A stretch of DNA of 64,000 bases from Eucommia ulmoides. Taxonomy: Eukaryota > Streptophyta > Magnoliopsida > Garryales > Eucommiaceae. Positions within the stretch are counted from its first letter, which is position 1. Every line of letters begins with the position of its first letter. The translations under genes and the position numbers were made by a program. The stretch lies in contig JAENRU010000483.1 in NCBI GenBank assembly GCA_016647705.1, positions 620,001 through 684,000 on the forward strand. Direction: 5' to 3'. Of the stretch, positions 35,668 to 47,470 are shown piece after piece. Below the pieces are notes generated by a model, which was given only the letters and a program-made list of their open reading frames with translations, was not told the origin of the DNA and searched no databases.

Positions 35668-35800
35668 TGTGTGTGTGTGTGTGTGTTTCTCCTCTTTCTC
35701 TCTATTTAATTTCACCACAACCACTGGATACGACCAACCACATTCCTCACCCGCATAGATCCATACCCCGAGTAGTTTTGTCTGCCACCGCGCACCTATC

Positions 35801-35877
<77 letters not shown>
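35668..35877. repeat. microsatellite cluster (GT)n, (CT)n, (TA)n
   Basis: (GT)9 lies at about 35669-35686, (CT)22 at 35804-35848 and (TA)14 at 35849-35876, with a short non-repeat stretch between. The frame through it codes only Ser-Leu and Tyr-Ile runs. Confidence 0.9.
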
Positions 35878-35880
<3 letters not shown>

Positions 35881-37051
35881 GTTTTGGTGTGGTTTAACAT
35901 CCCAATCACCGCTCCATGTTGCCTCTACTAGTATTCAAGACCTTTAGCCTATTCTCAATTTCTTCTAAATGGTCCATGAGTCGTGCAAATGCATTGACAT
36001 TGGCACTGTGTCTTCTCCATTTGAAGCAGACTGTCACGAGTTCACATTTTCGCAGTGGCATCAATCATCCAGTGCGGCACCCCAACGCGTTTGTTGCGCG
36101 AGGGTAAGACTGTCGACCACCTTGTTAACACGCGGTCCGTGACAACACCCTCATTCAACAAGGGCTCATTCAACTTCAAAAAATAGAATTTTCACCAAGA
36201 TAATTTTTCAAAAAAATTAAAAATTTCCAATTGGATATCTCTAATTGAAAATTTCAAGGCCAATTTAGTGAATTGGGTTTCAGATTTTTAATTTAGAAAC
36301 TTAGGAGCCAAAATAAAATTTACAAATAATTTGGTTTTGGGTTCAACTAGCCTAATTGGAGCATATTTTTAAAAATAGAATAAGTTTTAAGGATAGTCAA
36401 TTGAATTTTGAAGAATTAATTTATATTGGGGACTTTTGATGGTGAGCTTGTTTCCTAGTTTAGCTATTCTTCCTGTCTTTTCTTTATTCTTTATTCTACT
36501 GTGTAATAGTAGTACAAGCCATGCTAATATATGTATACATGACGCCGTTATTATCCATTGAACATGTATTAAAGAAGTAGATCAAATCAAATATTTTTTT
36601 ATGTACATGTGTTAAAGGTAATATTTGACGCACGAGATTCGACAACATATTAGAATAATTATAAGAACTATTATTCCATTCATATATTTAGTGCATTAGA
36701 TTAAATTTTATTCTCATTATAAAAAATTTGCTAAAATATAAGATTAACTAATAATTCCAAGATAAATTTTAGGAGCGCTGACTAAATGGTCCTAAATTGT
36801 GGCCAAAATTACCAAATAAACTCATTAATATTCATGTGCACCTAGCAGTCCTTTTGCTATTTTTGTGACAGAAATAACCCTTGCATTATATGTGGCAATG
36901 TAGATTTCTTATATAGCGGAGCTAAATTTGGTAAACAATACTAATATTCATGTGCACAATTTGCTTCGCTTTTTCCTCAGATTTCCATGTGAAAAAAAAA
37001 AAAAATTGCAAAACAAAAATGTTCATTTTATTCTCTTTCAAATGAGTTGTT
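35878..37051. other. intergenic DNA, nothing recognised
   Basis: The first 270 bp are moderately GC-rich and include cggcaccccaacgcg, without a usable frame. The rest is AT-rich. A phrase about 36780-36890 (gactaaatggtcctaaattg) resembles small inverted-repeat elements but has no clear ends. Confidence 0.4.
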
Positions 37052-38466
37052 AATCACATTTTTTGGACATGTTTAACATGATGCACACGAATATTGCATG
37101 TAACATTCAAAAATATTATGATGAATTTTGTATCATTAATGTTATATGTAACATTAAAACCAACCCAACATCAAACCCCCCAAAAGAAGTTGGTAGCTAC
37201 ACCTTGTTATATGTAACATTCAAAAATTCTGGAAATATCATGTTACATGTAATATGAATGAGAAAATTGAAACTAGTTAATAACATTTTTTGGATATATT
37301 TAACATGATGCACACGAATGTTACATGTAACATTAAAAAAAGTTATGATGCATTTTGTATCATTAATGTTAATGTTACATGTAACATCAATGTTGCATGT
37401 AACATTAGAACCAACCCAACATCAAATCCCCCCCAAAAAAGGTGGTAACTACACTTTGTTACATGTAAACATTCAAAAGTTCTGGAAATATCATGTTACA
37501 TGTAACATGAATATGAAAACTAAAACTAGTTAATCACATTTTTTGGACATATTTAACATGATGCACATAAATGTTACATGTAACATTGAAAAAGGTTATG
37601 ATAAATTTCATATCATTAATATTACATGTAACATCAATGTTGCATGTAACATTAAAACCAACTCAAACATCAAACTCTCCAAAAAAAGTTGATAATTACA
37701 CCTTGTTACATGTAACGTTCAAAATTCTGGAAATATTATGTTACATGTAACATGAATGTGAAAACTGAAACTAATGAAAAAAAAATAGTGAATTGGATAT
37801 TGTTTTAAAGATCTTATTTAGACGAATCTGAATATATAATTAAATTGTAAAAAAAAAAATGTGTACAATAATAGTTATTTTTATTTTAATAAAATGATTT
37901 TGTTAAATATGGAAACTCTCAATCCTTATTAAAGAAATTTTATTGCCGCATAAAAATAACATGTTACATGTAACATGAATGTAAAAATTGAAATTAGTTA
38001 ATCACATTTTTTAGACATATTTAACATGGTGCACACGACTGTTACATGTAACATTCAAAAAGGTTATGATGAATTTCATATCATTAATGTTACATGTAAC
38101 ATCAATGTTGCATGTTACATTAAAATTAACCCAATATCAATCCCCCCCCCCCTCCCCAGAAAAAAAAAAAAAAAAGTTGATAGCTACACTTTGTTACATG
38201 TAACATTCAAAAATTTTAGAAATATCATGTTACATGTAACATGAATGTGAAAGTTGAAAACTAATGAAAAAAAATAGTGAATTGGATATTATTTTGAAGA
38301 TCTTGTTTAGATGAATCTAAATATATAATTAAATTGTAAAACAAATATGTACAATAATAATTATTTTCATTTTAATAAAATGATTTTGTTGAATATAGAA
38401 ATTCTCAATCCTTATTAAGGAAATATTATTGCCGCATATACTGCAAGGGCAAATCTGTCAATAGAA
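37052..38466 (+). repeat. tandem array built on the GTTACATGTAAC palindrome
   Basis: Four units begin at 37052, 37279, 37532 and 38000, each with aatcacattttttggacat. The first two are 227 and 253 bp; the last two are about 468 bp because they keep an extra 210-bp tail. Each unit has three or four copies of TTACATGTAA-type palindromes; the exact 12-mer GTTACATGTAAC occurs at least ten times. Frames in it are repeat products. Confidence 0.85.
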
Positions 38467-39690
38467 AGTGTACAGATCAGATTTTTGGGACTGCGTTCTG
38501 CAAATAATATGTAACTTGGGATTTCTTGGTTTATTATCTAATTAATGGGTTTAACTGATAATTTGATGGTATTTTTGGGTCCTCTCGGTATTTTTTCCTA
38601 AATTTTATTCATTTATCGACCAAAAAACACGACCAACACCTAATATTGAAATGAGATTGAAATTTAAATAAATTATTATTTTATTCCATAAAAATTTAGT
38701 TAAATGACTATTTTCTCCTTTGAATTTCTAACAAATATATCTCTTAATTTTTTATTTTTTTATTACTTTCCTCCCCCTTCTTTTATTCTCCCTAAACTAT
38801 CTTTTCTATCGAGAATCCAACTGGTGGTGCCAGACTCTCTCTCTCTCTCCACCTTCGTGGCCCCCACCCGTTGTTAATTGCCTCCCTCTACTCTTCTTCA
38901 TTTTTTTCTTCTCTCTATCTCTCTTCTATATATATATATATATATATATATACCTCTTATCTAGAACTTCATTTAGTTTATGTTCATGTATTCTCTATTT
39001 AAAAAAATTATATATTTTTCAAGTGAAGACTTTATTGTATATATACATTTTGTTCTTGATTTATTCCCCACAATACTAACCAAATAATTGAATGAGAATG
39101 GTCATTTCATTACCACGCGTAATTTCTTCTGTCACTAAATATAGAAATGATAATGATTGTTCTATTCCATCATGATAATAACTCAAATTCTATTGTCATT
39201 GCATTTTATTGTGGCTTATCAAAGACAAAGTAGGAGTCTTGTTAATGAATGATTCCTCATCTCTTTTCTATAAATTAAGATCATATTTATTTAGTGTTTT
39301 TATTCTCAAGAAGATTATGAAACAAAAGCCAGAAAAAAAAAAAAAAGAAAAAAAAAAACATTTTCGTCATAATTCTAATTTTTAAGAAAAAATTCCATAC
39401 TTCTATTTTGGTTTTATTTTTTTAAAAGTATTTCTACCTTAGTTTCTTATATTTTTAATTAAATTTGTGAAGAAAGAAATTGATGCAATTTTGTCTATGA
39501 AGATTAAATTTCATCAACATGCATACAAATTTAATTTTAAAAACAGGAATTATTGACAAAAATCATCAACATTAATGGAAATTGTGATTTTGCACTTTCA
39601 GTCCATAGTAAAGGGGACATGCTTATTTTGAATTGCATCAAGAAAATCTTCAATCTCATTGTAAATCCAAACATGTAGATCAGTTATTCC
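38467..39690. other. AT-rich intergenic DNA
   Basis: Contains a CT-rich run near 38835, (TA)n at 38929-38951 and poly-A near 39330-39358. The part up to 38600 still matches 34000-34150. No gene is supported. Confidence 0.5.
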
Positions 39691-39699
39691 ATTTCAATC

Positions 39700-39905
39700 A
39701 CTATGACCCTGAAAAGAAATGATATTTTCATTAAGAGAATAAACACAAGGGACAACATAGTGCATTTAATCACTAATGTTCCACCTTACAATTGCTAGAT
39801 CCACACCTCAAAAATATGGGGATTAATACAAATAGATTATTGTGCTAGTGGGAGATTGTTGGAGATAAGTCCTAGTCAATCAAGTTTCTTTTTTTATTTC
39901 CAGCG
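39700..39905 (+). pseudogene. Ty1/copia 3'-end remnant
   Basis: Around 39800-39866 the plus strand reads HLKNMGIN and then the purine tract agtgggagat followed by TGTTGGAGATAAGTC. This is the usual end of a copia pol next to its 3' LTR start. The LTR is cut off within about 40 bases and the upstream pol is unreadable, so only a scrap remains. Confidence 0.5.
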
Positions 39906-40149
39906 AAGTATATAGAGCAAATTGAAGGCCAAAAAGTTCTCTAATAAACTAACCTTAGAACAAAGAGATGAAAGGGCTTTGTGACTTCGATTACCATTGA
40001 TCTCTGAAGAATAGTGGGGGAGGTTGATGAAGGTGAGAGTCGCCAATCTTCATCGCGTGAGCATTTTGTCTTGGTCATTTTATCTGAAATGTTGGCCCAC
40101 GAGAAGGAAGACGAATAGAGCATTGGTGAAGAAGATTTAAAAAAACATA

Positions 40150-40367
40150 AAAATAATTACACTATTAACCCTTAAGTTATTGAAAGATATCAAAATAGTC
40201 CCTACTAAAAAAATTAAGGGTATAAATGGCATTTCACATTAATTAACAGAAAACTTAATAGTTGCACTTTAGTCTACAGTCATAGGAGGTAAGTGGTGAA
40301 GAAAATATTACAAGGGGATAAAGTGCAAAATGGTCTAACCACGGAGGGTAAAAGTATAATTAACCCT
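40150..40367. mobile_element. relic of the GGGTTAATTAC inverted-repeat family
   Basis: It contains aggtaagtggtgaag, ggataaagtgcaaaatggtc and a right end ataattaaccc in the family order. The left end is rearranged. About 220 bp. Confidence 0.55.
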
Positions 40368-41240
40368 TAAATATATTATCAAAGAAAAGTAGATTATTAT
40401 ATTAGATATTAAAATTTTAATTAATTTTTAAAATAATCTTTTATATAACTTGGAAAATAAATACTAATTAATATACTAAACAATATACACTAATAGTTAA
40501 TAAAAAATAAAAAATAAAAATTAGATAAATATATTAATTTAAAAAAAAAATTGATTTTTTAAAAATTTTGTAAAATTTTTAAGGGAAAACATACCACTTA
40601 AACCTATAAACATCGTTTTACTAATACATTCCGAGTAGTTTAGACTAGGCCAAAAACTGCCATTAATTAACATCAATTATAAATATATCAGTAATGAATA
40701 GCTTATCAAAAAATATATATATATCAGTAATGAATAACAAATAAAATAATTAATTACAAAATATTTAAATTGTAATTTCTACCAATTTCTAAATTCTGAT
40801 AAGAGTTAATTCAAAGACGGCTAACTATACTTATATTATCCCGTTGGATGGTCATGGATAGAGTTTGCAACTATTAAAAAATAGTTCAATTGTCAACTTC
40901 TCTTAAATCGTAAAACAACACCCACAAAATGTGTATATATATATATATATATATATTCTTGTACAACTAATTCTTTTGTGTCAATATTTTAAATTCTTAT
41001 TTCAAGGTTTTAATTCGAGGTTAATTATAAGCATCAATTTGTCGTTATTTAAAAAAAAAATTGGAGTAAAAATACGTCTATTTGTTGTTCAATTACTTAT
41101 CATAATAGTGCTCTATTCTTCGACACCTTTTTAGAAATTATTTATACATATTACATCAATTTAATTCTAACAATAAATCTGAACTTATTATCATAGGAAA
41201 AGGGAAATTAATACATACGAAAGATATAACATTTCAATTA
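40368..41240. other. AT-rich 3' flank of the F-box gene
   Basis: No gene is supported. There is an (AT)n at 40930-40957. For the minus-strand gene this is the downstream side; an AATAAG/ATAAAT cluster around 41135-41190 could serve polyadenylation. Confidence 0.4.
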
Positions 41241-42365
41241 TCATTGTAGATTTGGTTTGAGTGAAACTAGGCTCTCCTTGTACATCATTGCTCTCATTGT
41301 TTCTGAACAGCCATAAATCCCAAATCGCTGAATTTGTTGAGTAGTAAGATTGCATGACACCATTTGTCCATCGGTTGTTTGGAGAAGAAGCTCACTATCC
41401 TTCCAAAACATTATAGGGCATGTGAGTCTCGAAAGAGACCCGATGGTAAATTGCTTTGTCCAAGATGATTCTACACTATATTCAGTCATCACCCATATTT
41501 CAAAACATTTATCCATAGTTTCACGATAAAGTATTAAGGCAAGGGTCTCATTTAAGATTGCAAGTGACCTGCGTCTCCCATCCCGGTAGAAGCAGACCTT
41601 TCCAATTTGAATCTCTTGAAACACTTCTTTGCTCATGTGGAAAGAAAGGATTGCCTCATGGTTTACATCGTTATTTGTGTACCAATGAAAAGCTCCATTG
41701 AACAATGTCGCAAAACAATCAGAGTACCAAACAAAAGGTATAACAACATCAAGTTTTCTCCAAGAATCTGTGCTAAGATTGTATATCTGGACTGTATGAG
41801 AATCAAATAAATATGTATCATCATCATCATAATAACAAAGTTGTATTAACCTAATCACCTTGTAGTCATTTGTGGTTGGATCAAAGCCAAATCCCACATG
41901 TCTTGACTTCACCCTTATACCATATGGATAAACAAAATGCATAGGAGGAGTAATGATCTTGAACTCTCTTGTTGAAGGGTTACATAATAAAATTGTAGTT
42001 GTATAAGTATTTGTTATGCATACGATGCCATTTGAAGGTCCTAAAAATAATGATATGTATTTGGTATCAAAAAATGGTATCTCTAAATCAGATGACCTGC
42101 TTTGCATGTCGTTGTTGGCGGTGGTGGTGATGGTGTTAATTAGAGATTCATTTGAGAAGAAAGACAAAACACTTTTGTTGTCATGTTCAAGGTAACGTTT
42201 AATGATGACACATTGATTTTGGTTCTCGTGAAAATGTTTCGCGATGAATATAGGGCTTTTTAATAGAGCATACCAATTTTTGCAAACACAATTGAAACGC
42301 ATCAATGATTTTGCTGGTAATTTTGATAGGATGTCTATGATCACGTCTTCTGATACATATTCCAT
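41241..42365 (-). CDS. F-box protein with F-box-associated domain, S-locus (SLF/SFBB) type
   Basis: This is one intact, intron-less 374-residue frame, the usual size and gene form of S-locus F-box proteins. Residues 4-43 are the F-box (SEDVIIDILSKLPAKSLMRF, then CVCKNWYALL), which binds Skp1 in an SCF ubiquitin ligase. Residues 105-345 are the substrate-binding F-box-associated region: GPSNGIVC, LLCNPSTREF, VGFGFDPTTNDYKVIRL, VQIYNLSTDSWRKLD, FHWYTNN, EIWVMTEY, SSWTKQFTIG, PIMFWK. The tail YKESLVS resembles the end of pollen S-determinants, which target S-RNases. An upstream in-frame ATG at 42500 would add 45 residues, but TATA-like sites lie at or below it, so MEYVSEDV is preferred. F-box is certain; S-locus role is inference. 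Confidence 0.88.
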   Translation of the reverse strand: MEYVSEDVIIDILSKLPAKSLMRFNCVCKNWYALLKSPIFIAKHFHENQNQCVIIKRYLEHDNKSVLSFFSNESLINTITTTANNDMQSRSSDLEIPFFDTKYISLFLGPSNGIVCITNTYTTTILLCNPSTREFKIITPPMHFVYPYGIRVKSRHVGFGFDPTTNDYKVIRLIQLCYYDDDDTYLFDSHTVQIYNLSTDSWRKLDVVIPFVWYSDCFATLFNGAFHWYTNNDVNHEAILSFHMSKEVFQEIQIGKVCFYRDGRRRSLAILNETLALILYRETMDKCFEIWVMTEYSVESSWTKQFTIGSLSRLTCPIMFWKDSELLLQTTDGQMVSCNLTTQQIQRFGIYGCSETMRAMMYKESLVSLKPNLQ

Positions 42366-42449
42366 CTTCAAATTTTTAGAGAGAGATGGTAAGAGGAGAC
42401 TTTTCAATCCTTTAAGCCTATCTTTCTTGAAATATTTCCTTACAAAAAG

Positions 42450-42512
42450 AAGATTATATATACACACAAACGTTAATGCAATTAATATTATTAATGACAT
42501 TATATATACTAT
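42450..42512 (-). promoter_or_regulatory. TATA-like sites before the F-box gene
   Basis: On the minus strand AGTATATATAATG (about 42498-42511) and TGTATATATAATC (about 42453-42465) lie 90-145 bases before the ATG at 42365. Either would start the transcript downstream of 42500, which argues against the longer protein form. Confidence 0.45.
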
Positions 42513-42678
42513 TTACTAAGGTGATCCACACAAACACTTGGCACTAAATTTTCATAAAAAAAAATTATTTTATTTTATTTGTAATTTTAATTTATTATTT
42601 TCTACAATTTGGAACGAAACATACTTTGAAAACTTTTTTTTTTTTTGATGGATTAAATTTCATGATCAAACTTATCAT

Positions 42679-42704
42679 AATCTAATCTAATCTAATCTAA
42701 TCTA
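42679..42704. repeat. (TAATC)n microsatellite
   Basis: About four to five TAATC units directly before the Helitron 5' end. Confidence 0.85.
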
Positions 42705-44634
42705 TATCTATATAAGAAACTAAAATGGGAAGACTACTCTTGAGAATAAAAGAGAGCTCATAAAACCTCTTTTCTTGATTCTCATTAATTGTTTTCTTTA
42801 ATATTTTATTTGAATAAAATTTTCAAATATTATATATCATTAGTATATTAATTTGAGTGAATTTAATTGTTATTTATTATTAATATAGGTTCGATGAATT
42901 GTGTGTGTATATATATATATATTTTATATTTAAAATGATGAGATTTTCCTATTGAATAAAATAATTCTTAAATAAATAACAAAAAACTATACTAAATTTT
43001 TTAGTTTTAATAAAAAAAAATTATATTCTTTGTTTCTTATGTAACTATCGATGGAAATAATGAAACTAAAATTGGAAGATTATACTTAAGAATAAAAGAG
43101 AGTTCACAAAACCTTTTTTCTTGATTCACTTTAATTGTTTATTTGAATAAGTTTTAAATATTATTTATCATTAATATAGTGATTTGACTGAATTTAATTG
43201 TTATTTATTTTTAATGTGGTAGGTTCAATAGTAAATATTTATTATTAATATAGTAGATTTTTCTTTTAAATGAATAACAAAAAACTATTCCAAACTTTTA
43301 AATTTTAATAATTTTTTTATATTCTTTATTTTTCATATAATTGTTGATAGAAGTAATAAAACTAAAATTGGAAGACTACACTTGAAAATAAAAGAGTCCA
43401 TCGACCCTCTTTTGTCTTTAATATTTTATTTAAATAGGTTTTAAATATTAAATTTATCATTAATATAGTGATTTGAGTGAATTTAATGTTTACTTATTAT
43501 TAATATAGTAGGTTCAATAAATTGTAAATATTTTTTCTTTTTTATATTTAAAATAGTGAGATTTTCCTTTTGAATAAAATATTATTTTTTTAAATAAAAA
43601 ACTAAAAAACTATGCTACATTTTTTTAATTATAGTACAAAAAAAATATTTTTTAATATTCTTTATTTCTCATATAAGGGTTAGAATAAGTAACGAAAAAA
43701 AAGTAATTTTTATTTCGATGCAACCAATTTCGTTTACAAAATAAGTTGAAAATTGATAAATACAATAAAAAGTTGAAAATAACAATTAAAAAATCTACAA
43801 GTCCACTATTTTTGAATTTGATTAAATTTATTACTACATAAAATCGTGTACGAAAACTTTGCAAAATAATTCTAAAAATATAACTAAATCAAATAGTTTA
43901 TACGAACAATAACCAAATTTCATAAAAAAAAAATATAGTCCTTTGAATATTTTAAAATTTAAATAATGCACCAACAAGTACCCTTTGAATAATAAAAAAT
44001 AATACTATAAAAAAATATCATTTGATTTCAAAAGTAATAAAAAATAGAAATGGAAATGTATATATTTTTTAGATCAACAATATTTATTTCTCAGAACAAT
44101 TTTAAAATTGAAATTTTGCACCAATTACTCTTTGAATACTCAAAGAAAATATAACAACCATAATTTGATCCAAAAACTAATAAAAGAATAAAATTGAAAA
44201 TGCATTATATAAAAAATTGAAAATAAAAACTGATTTTGACCTAAATTATAATTTTTGACTAGATAATAGAAACTAATAGTAAACAACATAAAATAACTTA
44301 TTAGATTATTTTAAAAACATTATTTGAAAAAAGTAAGAAAATTGGAAAAAATAAATATAGGAATTGATTTACTTATTATTTACTATTTTATGAAAATAAA
44401 TATGAGTGATAAACATTAACAGTGTTTGAAGTTGAATTTAATTGTTTTTTAGGTTACATTTTTTATTTTAATTTTTTAGCATTAAAATTTATTTTTTTTT
44501 TCTATAATTTTAAAAATATTATTAATAATAAAATTAAAGGATCAATCACACATTGTGTGTAATATTCAAATAAAAAAAAATATATTATATAATTTTTTTC
44601 CTAGACTCACATGATATATGTGATTTAAAACTAG
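42701..44634 (+). mobile_element. non-autonomous Helitron
   Basis: The 5' end is TCTATATCTATATAAGAAAC after an A. The 3' end has a hairpin TCACAT-GATAT-ATGTGA (44607-44623), seven bases, then CTAG (44631-44634) before a T. These are the canonical Helitron marks (A|TC...hairpin...CTRR|T). Inside, a segment of about 320 bp is tandemly present three times (about 42715, 43035, 43355), each with ggaagactacactt, ataaaagag and gtgaatttaat. No Rep/helicase gene. The element begins about 200 bp upstream of the F-box gene's longest frame. Confidence 0.6.
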
Positions 44635-45735
44635 TACAATAACTAAAACTGGAAGCACTTATTCTAAATTTACAAGAGCTCTTTGTTGTTATTTATTTTC
44701 ATTTTTTTTATTATTAGTTTTGCATTATATCATTTTCTCTCTTTTTAATCTTTTCTTTAGTGAATTTAAATGCATTAATGTGGAGAGTTCCTAATATATT
44801 TTTATTGTCAATTAATGTTTCGATAATAATTATCATCTCATTCATTTCTTTATATGCTAATTTTCTTCATCAATGTTTTGTATTCCTAACGGATGCATCT
44901 ATATTTATATATGTATATATTTTTGACATATGTCGCGATTGTAGAAGACCTTAAGATAAAAAAAGTTTTCAATTGGTTTCAACGGACATACAAAATAATT
45001 TATTAAACCATGTTTTGTTATTCTTTTTTTTTTTTTTTTGCCTGAAAAAATCACATGTTTTAATTTGAAATATAAATTTGTCAATACAATAAAGATTTTA
45101 AGTTTTTTTTTTTTAAATTAAGTTTATATGTCTAAAATATTCACCAATGAAAAATAAATTGCATTAAAACAAGTATAGAAAAAACACCTAAAAGTAATAT
45201 TAAAAATTAGACAATATTTTTAAAAAAATACAAAGATCCCTTACTATTTCAAAGATTAAAACCGAAACGTCTTTAGTGTTAAATAAATACGTAATAGGTT
45301 AAATTTTAAATTTTATATAAATATGTAATATATAGGTTTAATTTTTTTTTTCTTTTCTTTCAATCAATAATTATTGCTAATTTTTGAAATGAGGAGATGG
45401 TAAAGTATAATTTTCAAAAAATGGAGGGGGGTTTTAAATATTTTTGGATTCATACTGAACTAGGTGTATAAGAGCATGTAATTATCATTTGGTCCAAATG
45501 TGGCCTTTGCTTGTCACATGTTGTGAATGTGGGGGTGCACTTAAATTATTCTTTTTGGTTGGCTGGTAAAGAGATCAAATGATGAGTAGCCCACGTGAAT
45601 TTCATTATTAAAGAATTTGAATAATTGTGCATTAATTATTAATGGAGGGAAATTTGGTTGGTGAAGCCCATATTGCATAGGGGTTCCTTCGTAATCAATT
45701 TAACGGCGGCCAAGATCTCAAGTATTGAAAATACT
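44635..45735. other. AT-rich DNA with a partial Helitron-like copy
   Basis: 44638-44700 repeats the internal Helitron words (aactaaaactggaagcac, agagctctt). Poly-T at 45026-45040. From about 45470 the base composition changes to the GC-richer sequence of the minisatellite. No gene. Confidence 0.4.
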
Positions 45736-46722
45736 GAACTAAGGGCTCCGAGCACCCTTAGTTCGGCTAATCATCAAATGGGAGGCTCAAAATTTCCATG
45801 AGGGTCAGGGCTCCTTCATGATTAACTTAAGGGGGGCGAAACTCCTAAGTATTGAAAAGAGGCCGAGTTGAGGGCTCTTAGCACCCTCAGCTGGGCTAGT
45901 CATCAAATGGGAGGCTCAAAACCATCAATTTGGCCAATCACTGAGTGGAAGCCTCAACGTCGTCATGGAGAACACAAGGCCGAGCTGAGAGCTCAGATCA
46001 CCCTCAGCTTGGCAGGCTCTCGTATAGAAGCTTCAATGCCATCCTAAAGGAAGAGAGGACAAGCTAAGGGCTCCGAGCACCCTCAGCTCGGCAGAAACCC
46101 ATAAGGGAATCCCAAAGCCTTCCTGAGGACCGTGGCATCGAGCTGAGGGCTCCGAGCACCCTCAGATCAGCGGGCCCTTATTTGGAAGCCTCATCACTGC
46201 CCTAGAGACAACAAGGTCGAGTTGAGGGCTCTAAGCACCCTCAGCTCGACAAATTAACCAAGGAGAGGCCTAAATCCGTCATGAAAATAAATTTTTGAGA
46301 TGAGGGATCTGAGCACCCATAGGTTGGATGAACCTCCTAAAGGACTCCCAAATCAGCCATGAAGATAAAGTGCTGAGATGAGGGATGTGAGCACCTTCAG
46401 CTTAGATTACCCTCTAAAGAGACTCCCAAATTCGCCATGAAGAACGACAACACTAAGCTGAGGGCTCTGAGCACCCTCAGATTGGATGATCCTCCAAAGT
46501 GAAACTCAAATCCATCATGAAGAACGACAACGTCGAGCTGAGGGCTTTGAGCACTCTCAGCTCGGTTGGCCCTCCAATGAAGGATCTAAATCCGCTAAGG
46601 AATAAAAGATGCTGAGCTAAGGGCTCCAAGCACCCTCAGCTCGGTTGAGTGCCAGATGGAAGATCTAGAACTGACCTGATGTTCATTGTGTCGAGCTAAG
46701 CGCTCCAAGCACCCCAAGCTCG
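45736..46722. repeat. 79-bp minisatellite of 12 hairpin units
   Basis: Each unit holds a 29-base inverted repeat of the form GAGCTGAGGG, a 9-base loop, CCCTCAGCTC. Units start at 45736, 45865, 45982, 46061, 46140, 46219, 46297, 46375, 46455, 46535, 46614 and 46693; spacing is 78-80 bp after the first two (129 and 117). The first unit is GAACTAAGGG / CCCTTAGTTC, a perfect stem with two paired changes. Spacer words (ggaggctcaaa, ccatcatgaagaa) drift much more. No open frame runs through it. Confidence 0.88.
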
Positions 46723-47230
46723 GATGATCGTCACAAAGAGAGACTCAAAACCATCCTGATGTTCTTTTTACCTCCTGCTCGATTGAAGGGGATAAAATGA
46801 TCCATTCGTCTCCATTTCAATTAAGCCGCCCCATGGACTTCTACTAGTAGGCCCAAAATCTAGGTCTAAATACTTAGGACCCCTATTTATAAGCTCATTG
46901 GTCGCTTGCCAGATTAGGCTAATTAATTGAGTTGGAGTCCCTAATTCGAAGGTGCTAATCGAGCCCTACTCTCTATATAACTCCTAGGTATCTATTGCCA
47001 CCAGGTATTAGCTTGTTATTCATTCAAGATCAATATTAGCCTTCTCCCTCGAATACTTACTCTCACGCTAGAGGGACTTCACCAGGCACAACCTTGGTGA
47101 GTTTATGTGTAGGTGCTCGGAGTGTGGACTTGGAGCTCAGCGTGGAGTTCAGAATAAAGTCTAAAGAGGAGTTCAGTATGGAGCCCGAAAAGGATCTCAG
47201 TTCGGGGTCCGAAGAGATCTCAACTGGAGT
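46723..47230 (+). repeat. probable LTR segment with promoter (Tat-like)
   Basis: There is a TATA box CTATATAACTCC (46973-46984), then attcattcaagatc, tctcacgctagagggac and ggtgctcggagtgtgg, the order seen at the R-U5 part of Tat LTRs. The SIRE-like LTR interrupts it at 47231. Tandem repeats are commonly found in or next to Tat 3' regions, which would explain the minisatellite before it. No partner LTR is visible. Confidence 0.4.
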
Positions 47231-47408
47231 TGTTGGCCTAGTGAGTTATCCAAGAGGGGTGGTGAATTAGGTAGTTATAAAAAAATTAAACAATTAAATA
47301 TTTCAACAATTAAATTATTAAATAATCAATTTATCCTAAATCAATTATGATCTTTGTTATGCAGCGGATAAATATTTATATTCTAAGTACACGCCCAAAT
47401 AGAATCTG

Positions 47409-47470
<62 letters not shown>

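Noticed and set aside
37052..38466. A CRISPR-like array
   Set aside because: Units are long, unequal and palindrome-based, with no short regular repeats and spacers, and the DNA is plant nuclear.
42366..42500. A 45-residue N-terminal extension of the F-box protein with a hydrophobic segment
   Set aside because: TATA-like sites at 42453-42511 would start the RNA after this ATG, and F-box proteins of this type normally begin a few residues before the F-box.
44760..44954. A 64-codon hydrophobic frame as a membrane peptide gene
   Set aside because: It is AT-rich sequence with no motif, homologous context or promoter; hydrophobic residues are expected from T-rich codons.
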